In this document: piece after piece, positions 44,533 through 54,678 of the stretch
Numbering within the stretch: position 1 is the first letter of the stretch
Layout of the letters: each line of letters begins with the position of its first letter
The notes under the pieces: model-generated
What the model was told of the DNA's origin: nothing
The model's database searches: none
What the model saw: only the letters and a program-made list of their open reading frames with translations
Made by a program: the position numbers and the translations under genes
NCBI GenBank assembly: GCA_003550325.1
Contig: QKWP01000048.1
Span: 72,561-136,560, forward strand
Direction: 5' to 3'
Source: Gigaspora rosea
Taxonomy: Eukaryota > Glomeromycota > Glomeromycetes > Diversisporales > Gigasporaceae
DNA: 64,000 bases

Positions 44533-47232
44533 AAAATCATTTCTTCTCCTCCAACTTCCTTCCACTTTGTGAAAAATATATTCTACAATACCCTGATTGT
44601 ATATTTCAACTACTAGCACCTACTCTATTACAAATTAAAGAAGAATTTCAACAAATCAAAATTGCTCTTAATATTCAACAACAACAAACTATCTATAAAG
44701 AAATTCAACAAAAAATTGAAAACCGTAACCAATCCTTTTTAGAAACCCCAAAACTTTTCTACAAAAAAATTCTTGAAAAATATAATAATATACATATTGA
44801 TAGACTATCTATTGAAAACTCACTCCTTACAGAACATAATGAAATTCTTAATGCAATCCATAATCACTTTTCTGAATATTTTAAAGAAAAACCACTTCAA
44901 CCAATTCCATCCTCTTCTGAATTCTATCATCTCTATAAACCAAATACCGAATTTGAAGAATACTATCATAACTTATTCCAGGATATCACAAATCAAGAAT
45001 GGCAAGAAATCTTAAATGACCTTCCAAACCAAAAGGCAGCAGGTCCCTCTGAAATCTGCTATGAACACATTAAACATGCTAGTCACAAAGCACAAACACT
45101 CTTTAAAAAATTTTTCAACAAATGCTTTCAACTTCAAAAAGTTTCTACAGATTGGAAGTCTTCGAATATATTCCTTATTCTAAAAAAATCTATTTGGGAT
45201 TTTACCTTAAATCAAGTCTGTCCAATTTCTATTATAGAACCCTTCAAAAAAACCTTTGCTAAAATATTTACTAAACGACTTAACCAAGTTATTTCTAATA
45301 ACCATCTCCTATCTGATCTAAATTTTGCTGCTTCTAAAAACTCATCCACTCATATCCCTATACAAATCCTTCATAATACTATCGAATACTACAAAATACA
45401 CAACAAAGAAGCTTGGATTCTCTTTCAAGATATGTCTAAAGCATTTGACAAAATTAATATTTCAAGTCTTCAAGATACCTGTAAAAGAATTGGTATTCCT
45501 AGTTTGGGCATCAATTTAATCACTGAACTACATACATCAAGACAAGCAAGGATCATCACTGCTCATGGTCTTACTTCACCTATTAACATTCAATCTGGAA
45601 TAGAACAAGGAGAGACTTATTCTTCTCTACTTTGGAAAATTTACTATAATCCAATCCTTACCTTTATTCACCAAAAATACCAAAATCAAATGCTCAAAAT
45701 TACATCACAATCCCCTCTTGACATAATTACTAATACTACTGGTACTAGTATCTCAATACCACCTTTAGCCTATATGGATGATACAACATGGCTCTATGAA
45801 AACTCTGAAACTATGCAAAATATTCTCAATGATACATCTGAACTCTATAAAATTAATAATATAGAAGTCAACCCTACAAAATCTGATTTACTTCATATTC
45901 AACCTAAACCCTACAAGTTCTAAACAATATCCCTTTTATTCAATAACCAACCTATTCTACCCAGAAAGTCCAATGATGTCATTAGATACTTAGGTATCTA
46001 TTTTGATGGAAATGGTTCAACTAAACCAACATTTGATACAATTATTAACAAAATTGAAAACTTTATTTGTCAAATAAAATACAAAAAACTTACACCCTTA
46101 CAAATTTCATCACTTTTCAACCTTATACTCCAACCCTCTATTGAATATCTTCTACAAATATGCATTATTCATAAAAATCTTCAAACCAAACTATCTAGAC
46201 TCTTTACTATTCAAACCAAAAAAAAGCTCACCCTTGCTAAAAATACTAACAATATAGTTCTTACCAATCCTATAACATTTAATTTACCTACTCTCAACAA
46301 TTTGATTCAAAAAACAAGTGATTCTAATATTGAACGTATATTTAATACTAGCCCAATTCTCAAAAATATAGGTCTTACCTGTATTAAATCATAGTTAACT
46401 AAAATACAGTCTCCCAATCTTACTCAAAATCTACTTAATTCACATACTCATAAAACAAACTCATTTTTCACCTTTCACAATTAGCCAAAAACAATATTAC
46501 ATTATCAAATCTCTCACTTAATTCCTATTGCCCAGATTTTCTCTCTAATATACATCTAATATATGATATTCTTCCTCCAAACCCACAAACTTCTATAATT
46601 AATAGTTTGAAAAACAACTGGTTACTATTTATTGAACAAATTACAACTGCAAACAATAAATATATCCTTCCATGGAATAATATTTATTTACGTACTTACA
46701 AATCTACTAAAGGCCGTCAACCTTTATGGTTTTCCAATATCCTCCAGTCTATACAAGATAACACAATTACAACTACATGGCCTCATCTTAACTTACCCTC
46801 AATTAACTCCTTTATTAATACAACATATCTTCTTTCTCCTTTATTAACTTACAATTATTTTTCACTTATACAAATACACTATAACTCTAACAATAATCTC
46901 TTTTTATCACATCAGACTTATTTATCAAAAACCACAACATACAGTATAAACTCCTCAGATTTAGGTTTTATACAACTACTACCCATACTCTTCCATCTTT
47001 AAATACCCATTCTTCATTTAATCTTCCCTACAACCAAATTAGCAAACTCAAAAATCCAACATATATTCAAATAGATTACAAAGAAATTCTTGCTCTAATC
47101 CATATATTCAACCTCACTACTGCCACAACTCCCTCTCAATCTATACCACAAATTCATATTCCTATACAAGAGATACAGCTTATACACCATCTAACCAATC
47201 ATACTATCTACCAACATCAACTTACTAGTCTT
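44533..47232 (+). pseudogene. LINE ORF2: reverse transcriptase and connection regions, broken
   Basis: One frame is open from the insertion edge to 45923. RT landmarks are LPNQKAAGPSEI (about 45019), CPISIIEPFKKTFAKIF (about 45219), FQDMSKAFDKIN with the first catalytic Asp (about 45426-45460), IEQGETYSSLLW (about 45600), YMDDTTWL active site (about 45771) and NPTKSDLLHI (about 45870). An in-frame TAA (45921-45923) is followed by the same frame up to a TAG (46392-46394),including RYLGIYFDGNG (about 45985). Frameshifts near 46480 and 46975 then lead into the RNase H frame. The reverse transcriptase would copy element RNA at a nicked target. The second Asp pair is MDD rather than ADD. Confidence 0.85.
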
Positions 47233-48369
47233 TTGACACTCATTCAAAATCTAACTTCACAAGATCTTCACTTCTATACAGATGCTTCAATCCAAAATTT
47301 ACAATCTTCAAATATCAAATCTGGTATTGGCTGGATTTGTGAAAACAATACCTCTATTAAATTCAATGCAGCTACTACTCCATATCCAGATTCAACACGA
47401 ACTGAACTTGAAGCAATTATTTCCCTTCTCCTTACAATTCCTAATAATACTCATATAAATATTCATTTAGATAACAATACTGCAATCAAAAATCTAAAAC
47501 AAATACACTCTTCTAAAACTATACAAAACAAAAATTGGGATATCATATCTATTATTAATCAAATTAAATATATCAAAAACATCTCATTTACCTTACACAA
47601 AGTTAAATCACACCTTAATTCTTTTCATAATCAAGCAGACCTACTTGCAAAACGTGGAACTAACAAACCAATACTCAAAATTACCCATAATTTTCTAAAT
47701 TTACCAATCCATTTTATGTGGAACAATCATCTTATTCCTTTCAAAATACGTACTTTTATTAAAAACATATATACTATACAAGAGCTATACTCCTGGACTA
47801 CTCTTAAAATATTTAAAAACACATTTGAAATTAATTGGACACTTTGTTTTGCTATTCTAAACACACTTGAATACAATCATTCCAAATATTCTTTCAGAAT
47901 TAAAATCTTAACTAATAATCTCCCAACAATGGAAAACCTTCATATTCGCTACCCATATCTATATCCTACTTCAAAATGCTCTCGCTGCTCTGATACTGAA
48001 GATACTCTACATATACTTATCTGTTCAAACAATAACAATAATATCCAACAATCTATAATTAGTATAATTACTGAAACACTTACTTCTCTCAAAATTACTA
48101 CTATATCCCCAGTTACAATTCTTAATATTCTTCTCCAATTCACACTTAACACACCTAGCCCAAAATATAACCTTCTTCTACACTATATTATTGGAATTTA
48201 CTCTTCTAATGTTTTTGAAAATATTAAATCACTCACTACTAAACAAACTAAATTATTCCTTACTAATTTGTCTAACAATCTCTTGGATTGGTTCCAAAAT
48301 ATTATTTGGTCTTCTCGAAATATCTTTCAACATCAATGGGAACATGCTCGCAATATAACTTCAAAATAA
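47233..48369 (+). pseudogene. LINE ORF2 C-terminus: RNase H and zinc knuckle
   Basis: An open 378-codon segment ending at 48369. RNase H motifs are FYTDAS (about 47275), RTELEAIISLLL (about 47400), IHLDNNTAIK (about 47460) and VKSHLNSFHNQADLLAKRG (about 47605-47660). A CSRCSDTEDTLHILICS knuckle is at about 47978-48025. The frame itself is intact but is the 3' end of a gene broken upstream, so no complete protein is made. Its general architecture equals that of the element at 1-1971. Confidence 0.85.
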
Positions 48370-48743
48370 AAAAAAGAAAATATTTTTTCCAAGCACACCC
48401 CATACAACAATTACATCAACATCAAATATATCTTATATAGATTTCTCTTATTTTATAGAAAAATGGTTTCTACAAGGTTTTTCTCTAACAAACTATATAC
48501 AATAATGTCATGACATATGCCAGAGGTCTCCTCCAACCTATTCTAGCTAGTTAATTAATTTGAAATAATTAATCATAGCATATATAGATAATAGGGGGTA
48601 TAATGTCACATTGGGTGCCTGTTTACAGTAACACAAATGTAGTTTTGAAATCTTTAAATGTAAATTTTATTATTCTTTTTACTTAAATAAAGTTTCAACT
48701 ATGGGATTTTAAAAAAAAAAAAAAAAAAAACATAAATAAAAAA

Positions 48744-49142
48744 AGATAAAAAGTAAATTTATACTTTATACAAGCAGGAAAACAAAAACTATTTTTTAAC
48801 CAAAACTAGCTCTTGAAAAAAAGTAAAAATATAGACAAAAAACTAGCTAAAGAAAGAGAAAAAAGTCCAAAATAAGAAAATAAGAAGGCATGAATTAAAG
48901 AAAGTAGTCTAAGAGAAATGTTCTTAGATATATAAGAAAGGTTCAAAGTGTTTAAGCAGATACTTGTTCAATGCTTCTAAATTGTGGTCACAGGCGAATT
49001 AAAAAAAGTGGCAAAACAGGTAATCCTGCTAAGTGGGCTTCCAGAAATCAGCTGATTTTTTTTTACTATGAGTCCACCTCACCCCCACCTGATACCCAAT
49101 CAGCCAATCAGATTTTACAATTATTAAAATATTATATATAAT
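48744..49142. other. A-rich spacer with short GC-richer patch
   Basis: 48744-48970 continues purine-rich debris. 49010-49115 has GGCTTCCAGAAATCAGCTGA, whose complement recurs at about 53863-53886 beside another copy of the same foldback family. Confidence 0.4.
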
Positions 49143-49545
49143 ATTTAATAGTAAATAACTTTGATCTACTGGACCAATTTCGATGATTTAACTACCAAAT
49201 AATCCTCTCAATAAGAGAATTCTAGCAAGCCCAAAATCATTAAAATCTAATCACTGAATCCTAAGATCAGGATAGATTTGTGTTACTATAGAAGTTTTAT
49301 AATTTATTAAAAATTATAAACTATTTATAGTAACACAAATTTATTCTGATCTCTGGATTCTGTTATTGGATTTTTACGATTTTAGGTTTGCTAGAATTCT
49401 CTCATTGAGCTGATCATTTTGGTAGTTGAATCATTGAAATTGGCCCAGTAGATTACAAGTTATTAACAAATGAAAATTAATATTTAATTGTTAATAACAT
49501 TTGATCTACTAGGCCAATTTTGATAATTCATTTACCAAAATAAGG
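49143..49545. mobile_element. GATCTACTGG-family foldback, one full and one truncated copy
   Basis: 49143-49480 is a near-complete inverted repeat centred near 49315 (shared GTAACACAAAT and CAAGCCCAAAATC blocks). 49498-49545 restarts with TTTGATCTACTAGGCCAATT and stops at a GC-rich junction (GCTGCGCGACGCAGTCGCGC). Compare 37796 and 53470. Confidence 0.65.
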
Positions 49546-50397
49546 TAGCTGCGCGACGCAGTCGCGCTAAAACCAGGAACGTAAACACGGTTTTGTAATG
49601 ACTTTTAGAATATTATAAAGTTTTCCGTATTTCGCAAAATGATGCATAGGGGTGTAATTTCGAATTTTAGCCTATATTAAGCATAATTCAGGCTATCATT
49701 TTAAATAATGTCATGGACATTATTATGCAACAATACAGTAATCAGATATAACAATTAAATTAATTCGGAAAAAAGAAACCAAATTTTTATATATGCTGTT
49801 ACCAAATAAAAGAGCATTATATTTAGAAATGGCAAAGGTTATGACTGGTCATAACCGTAATTGATACCAGTTAGAAGTTCCTAACTAATTGGTTAAAAAT
49901 CTGAGCAATAATAAAATTATTATAGTTTTAATATTTGTATGGGAACCGCTGATCGAAAAAAACTTCAGGCAATGCAACTATGACCAGGAAGTGCAGTTAA
50001 CATCAAGGTTTAATTATGACTTCCAGGCGGATTAATAGCAAAAACGATCCTTGGCGCCACAAGGATGGTAAATGACCTGAAATGACCTCGTGACTCAAAT
50101 GAATAATGACCAGATGTTGGTCATTTCGAAAGGTGAAATGACCTATCAGGTCATTTAAAATTTTATATTAAAACTAGAGATATAGTAATTTAGTTGGTCA
50201 TAACTTCTTAATCGGTTATTTAAATCAAATATGTGAGTTGCATATAATTAACCAGGGTATTTCGTCGTATTAATATATGTAAATGCAAATAATTTTTATG
50301 CTCCCAACTAACCGGATGCAAGTAAAATAAATAATTTCTATGCTCCCAACTAACCGGATGCAAATAAAATAAATATTTAAATACCGGTAGTCATGAA
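49546..50397. repeat. Less AT-rich intergenic with short repeats
   Basis: A GCGCGACGCAGTCGCGC hairpin lies at 49552-49568. AAATGACC motifs occur in both orientations at 50069-50155. A 42-bp tandem duplication starts at 50298 and 50340 (ATGCTCCCAACTAACCGGAT). No gene recognised. Confidence 0.5.
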
Positions 50398-50990
50398 TTA
50401 ACTTAAATTAATAAAAATTTTTAGTAATGTCCCAGTTTTTTCAACTGTTATATTTATTATAACTTCTTGTAAAAAGGTTTTTTTTTTTTGACTTTCTAAA
50501 GTTGAAATGATGCCATGGAAATTTGTAGGGCATTCGCCTTCAGTCATGCTAAATAGCCTAAGTTGATCTTGTGATTTAATAATACATATAATAGCATCCA
50601 AAGATAATGATGAAATCGTGAGAATAGTGTTTCATTTTGTTATCGTCGATGTGCTGTACGCCGATATAGTCTCTAGACCGTTCCATTTTTTAACTTGACT
50701 CTCCAAACGATAAATTAAGAACCTTCGAGAACCTTGCATATTCAGATATTGTTTTGGGAAATTCTACACCTGTCCCACATTCTTTTAAATGAATTTTTCC
50801 TCTTCGCCAAGTGATGAAAATATTTAGGAATGAATGTGTATCTATTGAGCGAAAATAGATCTTGCCAGAGTATAGGTATTGTCATTGTGCACCAATGTCG
50901 ACTTACAAGTGCACACGGGTATAAGGAATGAAATTCATTATTTAAACTATTAAGAGTATTCTTGGCATATCATTCATAAGTATTTTGATG
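50398..50990 (-). pseudogene. F-box/LRR family protein, N-terminal part with internal loss
   Basis: Read leftward. NSLNNEFHSLYPCALVSRHW (about 50951-50890) and CTMTIPILWQDLFSL form the F-box (helices with CALVSRHWC and PILW). After a one-base frameshift near 50800 come HLKECGTGVEFPKTISEYAR and FSKVLNLS. A later segment, ICIIKSQDQLRLFSMTEGE and FHGIISTLESQKK (50600-50420), is the conserved region that normally lies some 150 residues further on, so an internal stretch has been lost. F-box proteins recruit substrates to SCF ubiquitin ligases. This family is very large in glomeromycotan fungi, which is where I know the pattern from. The copy is not functional. Confidence 0.68.
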
Positions 50991-51629
50991 CCATAAGAGT
51001 AGAAAGGTGTTTTAGGAAGATGTTAAAATTTTTCACCGTTTATTGTAATGCGACATAGTCTATAAATATTATAAATAGTAGAATTGTGTGAAATGCACCA
51101 ATCAGATGACTTACGTACGTATGTACTTTGGCCCATTCAATTTGGAATTCGACTTTGAATTTAGTTTAAATCGATAATCCACATAATCATTTTTTTTTTT
51201 TTTGAAAATATTAGAAAAGTTAGAGTTTCGTTGTTTTTGCCAGGGTTTATCGGTTTAATGTGATAATGTGATTTTACAATTTCTCCAGTGTTTCGCCGCT
51301 TCACCGTAGAACATAACTCGAGGCATGCACGAATGTTGTAACAATAAGGCTGATTCGTGAGTGATTTAGCCATGCTATACTGATTAACTTCGATCTCATG
51401 CTATAGATTTTATCGTATACCATGAAACGTGACTGGATATTGTACTTGATAAAAGTACTATAATTGTGATGTTGACTTTGGTTACATAGATTTACATGAT
51501 TTATATGAAAGTTATAATATATGTACTCTTTGTACTTAATAATTCAATGTTAATATTTTATCTAATAAGTTGTGAATGAATATATTATGTTTAAGGTGAT
51601 TCGGAACAGTTTTATTATATTCACTTTCT

Positions 51630-52018
51630 AAAGTTTTTTTTTTTCTAAATCTGAATATCTGCATATACCAACATAATTCAAAGCCTTGTTTCGTATACAG
51701 AATTCAATTAACGCTCTAGTATGTTTCTCGTCATTAAGGCGATAGATTAACAGTTGTTTTTTTTTTTTTTAAGGTGCGTTGCGATGACTGAGAACAATGT
51801 CTATACAATGGTTGCAAAGAATATTCTAACGGCAAAATTTTTTGCAAATTGAATAACGTCTTCTTCTTGAATATCGTCGTCAGCAAGCAACATAGCGATA
51901 GAAATTGAAGCTTTTGTAAGCTACCAATAAGTTTTAGGAGTTGTATAGACAACTCACTATACGAAATATGGAGATATGTAATGTTTGGGCAGAAGGACTC
52001 GCGCGATTTTCTGTTCAA
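51630..52018 (-). pseudogene. F-box/LRR family protein, C-terminal part
   Basis: Read leftward from 52018: SFCPNITYLHISYSELSIQL and then GSLQKLQFLSLCC, leucine-rich repeat-like. After a degenerate part (LPLEYSLQ, HCSQ) and a frameshift in an A-run near 51760, it continues as LLIYRLNDEKHTRALIEFCI and NYVGICRYSDL, ending near 51630. These are the usual closing segments of the same family as 50398-50990. Order and orientation would fit one ancestral locus only if rearranged, because the C-terminal part lies upstream of the N-terminal part on the minus strand. Two neighbouring copies, each partly deleted, is the simpler reading. The 70-codon frame at 51161-51373 between them is unassigned. Confidence 0.65.
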
Positions 52019-52911
52019 GCACTTGCAGACGTTAATTCGTCGTACCTAACTTTTGTCTTTGATCTTCCCTGTGCCGTTTTCTTATTTTCACATGCTTCTA
52101 GCCTTACCTTATATAAGTGACAGGTCATGTGCTCACTCTTCTTTCGATCATGTGATATCCTATCACTTCCACGATAAGTAGAAGTGATTAATTAAGGGAT
52201 GACAATAGGCGATTTTGTAAGTATGATGTATTGCACGATAAGTATATGGAATTATGAAGTCATAGTAAATGACTATTTAGGAAGGGAGTAACGAAGTTTG
52301 TTCTCCCTTTTTTGTCTTTGCTGCTAGCTCGACACAAGTCTAACTTCGTCGTTGATGCTCACTCACCCACTGCTGGGCAAAAGTATTTAGTGTGTTGGGT
52401 ACTTTGGAGTTATAGGTGTGATTGATAGCCGGGTGAACAACCCGGATGTCGAATATGAGTAATTTGATAGCCCGACTTTACAGCTCGGATATTGCGATGC
52501 TAGGAACCTAATGTAGACCACTGTGTGCAGCGAGGCGATATCTCACCGAAAGAATTTTTGCGGAGTGATGGTAGATCACATGATGAAAAGCACGGGAGTC
52601 ACGTACCTGCGCCATAGAACAAGGTCATCAATCTGAAAAAGGAAACTGATTGAAGGCAAAGTTCATATGTAAACGACGCAATGACGTTACATTCATGTGC
52701 ATTACTGGATTTAACTGGACCGCTGCAGGCATATCCCTGATTAATTAAATCAGCTTAATTTTGTAAATCACCATACTACTAAAGCATCCAGATTTTGTAT
52801 ACGAACGAGTAGAACGTACTTTGTACCATGTTCCTGGTAAAACTTTTACATGAATACTAAAAAAATAAATTTCTGCTTCGATATAGCCCTCTTTTGGGTA
52901 TAACCCTTACC
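52019..52911. other. GC-richer non-coding stretch with paired hairpins
   Basis: The composition is clearly less AT-rich than average. 52428-52452 (TGATAGCCGGGTGAACAACC and on) and 52468-52492 (TGATAGCCCGACTTTACAGC and on) are two related units, each able to fold as a short hairpin ending CGGATNT. No ORF or known RNA family was recognised. Confidence 0.4.
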
Positions 52912-53176
52912 TAGTGACGTGCCATTAATATGATGTCTGAATTTTTTAGCGTACAGTACGTACAGTACGTATAGTTGTATAGTGTGTATGTGAAATACGT
53001 ATAGTACGCATATGATATATAAACTACCTATATACAAAATTTTGCAAGGAATAAGTTTGCTTAGAAAATAAAAGGCAGTTTCATAAGGGCAAATTTAAGA
53101 TATGAATAGTTTTATAATTAGTTCTAGAGTATTCTAAAAATTTTTTGCGTACTGTACTATACGCGGCACATCACTA
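52912..53176. mobile_element. hAT-type non-autonomous element with GTACAGTACG array
   Basis: 265 bp with ends TAGTGACGTGCC and (inverted) TAGTGATGTGCC (11 of 12). GTACAGTACG and its complement repeat at 52950-53010 and near 53150. The flanks CCCTTACC and CCCACTTA match only partly, so the TSD is not proven. A minus-strand open stretch (53037-52846) reads the repeat and is not a gene. Confidence 0.6.
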
Positions 53177-53469
53177 CCCACTTACTCAACGTAAGATTTT
53201 GTCACTTTAAAAAGCATCATGCACATTTCCTAGCGTAGATCATATTAGAGTTTGGAGTCCGATTCAATTTTTTTCATATGGTCAAACCGGTCTTAATTGG
53301 ATTTAAAACAGTATAACGGATCCAGACTCTAGATCATCTGATCAGGGCTGTGTAAAGATGATTTCTAACGTAACACATAAAATTGGAACAACCAATAAGA
53401 GTCAAGATTTTGTGGAAAAACGCGATGTATGAATTAAACCATACACTTCGTACTTCGTACTACGTTCCT
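53177..53469. other. Spacer
   Basis: Moderately AT-rich. Nothing recognised. Confidence 0.35.
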
Positions 53470-53745
53470 GATATGATCAGCTCAATGAGAGGATTCTAGC
53501 AAGCCCAAAATCGTAAAAATCCAATAACGGGATCCAGAGATCAGAATAAATTTGTGCTACTATAAATAGTTTATAATTCTTTTAATAAATTATAAAACTT
53601 CTATAGTAACACAAATCTATTCTGATCTTAGGATCCAGTGATTAGATTTTAATAATTTTGGCTTGCTAGAATCCTCTTATTGAGAGGATCATTTTGGTAG
53701 TTAAATCATTAAATTTGATCCAGTAAATTAAAAGTTATTAATTAT
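53470..53745. mobile_element. GATCTACTGG-family foldback element
   Basis: Arms 53480-53570 and 53600-53700 are reverse complements (AAGCCCAAAATCGTAAAAAT, TCTATAGTAACACAAAT). The right outer arm ends with the GATCCAGTAAATT variant. The left outer arm is missing, so the copy is truncated on that side. Confidence 0.62.
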
Positions 53746-54179
53746 TAAATATTGTTAATAAATCTATAATTTTGGTTAAAAATAATTTTATAACTTTGGC
53801 CAGAATTATAAAATTTTGGCCGGAATTATATCTGATACTTCAGCTAACCTACCCACCCCTGAAATCTGCTGATTTCTGGAAGCTCCTTAATGTCTTGCAA
53901 GAAAATACTCAGAAGCAGAAACTTTGTAGTGCAAAGGGCAAATTGAAAATTATAGAAGATCATAGTACAGTGCAGAATAGCAAAAACTATTCAATTGTTA
54001 TATATAAAATATAAAAATTGTTATAACTTAAGAACAAATAATTTAATAAAAATCTGGTCTTACAGATTTGTTACTATTTGTCTAAGCTACAATTTTGTTA
54101 GAACAGATTTTTTATTTATTATAGCTTTAAGAAGCTATAAAAGTTTAAGTTTATATATATTTGAAAATTTGGCATTTAC

Positions 54180-54465
54180 AGCTAGTGACTGTGCTGGTGA
54201 TACAAGATGGACCAGCAGGAGGCAGAAGATCAGAGGTTTAAATGGCAATGCCAGTATGTGAGTTGCAGGTATGGCAGCTAGGGTAGAACCTTTGGGTGGC
54301 TACTTAAATAGGCAACCAAAAGTTGCAGGTGAGGCTAGTTGTATTCTCGTCAATGTACGAATGTTGGCTTTCCCTGCATGTAGGGTGCCAAGGTCTAATA
54401 TATCTTGAATAAAAGCCAATCCCCAAAGTGGGCACTTTGACACTAAAAAAAAAAAATAATAATAA
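54180..54465 (+). mobile_element. Poly(A) retroposon with 11-bp TSD
   Basis: A 286-bp insertion with A12 (54445-54456) then TAATAATAA, flanked by TTGGCATTTAC (54169-54179 and 54466-54476). A TTGAATAAAAG signal precedes the tail. It matches the 3' part of the insertion at 34273, so this is a 5'-shorter member of the same family. The open frames at 53772-54261 overlapping its left edge span unrelated sequences and are not genes. Confidence 0.85.
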
Positions 54466-54678
54466 TTGGCATTTACTATATAAAATAAAAGAATTTATAT
54501 TTTTTATTAATTAGAATTTTTTATATAAAATTAGCCAATCAAAATCAATTAAATAATTGTAAATTTGGCATTTCATATAAAAAATTATATGGTTTTTGCT
54601 GTCCTGTACTATAGATTAAATCTAGAAGTATATAATGTTAATAGTTGAGACTAAATAAAAGAAAGTTACAGTAGTAAG

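Larger units (their letters stand above)
44530..48727 (+). mobile_element. 5'-truncated LINE with 16-bp TSD
   Basis: About 4.2 kb from within the ORF2 linker, upstream of the reverse transcriptase, to a poly(A) run starting at about 48712. It is flanked by AAACATAAATAAAAAA (44514-44529 and 48728-48743). Coding sequence begins at the first bases of the insertion without an ATG, the usual result of incomplete reverse transcription from the 3' end. It lacks the endonuclease domain. The A-rich TSD is less certain at its edges, where it merges with the poly(A). Confidence 0.85.

Noticed and set aside
52904..53184. Claim of an 8-bp TSD for the GTACAGTACG element
   Set aside because: CCCTTACC and CCCACTTA agree only partly. 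The element is kept on its matching ends, not on a TSD.
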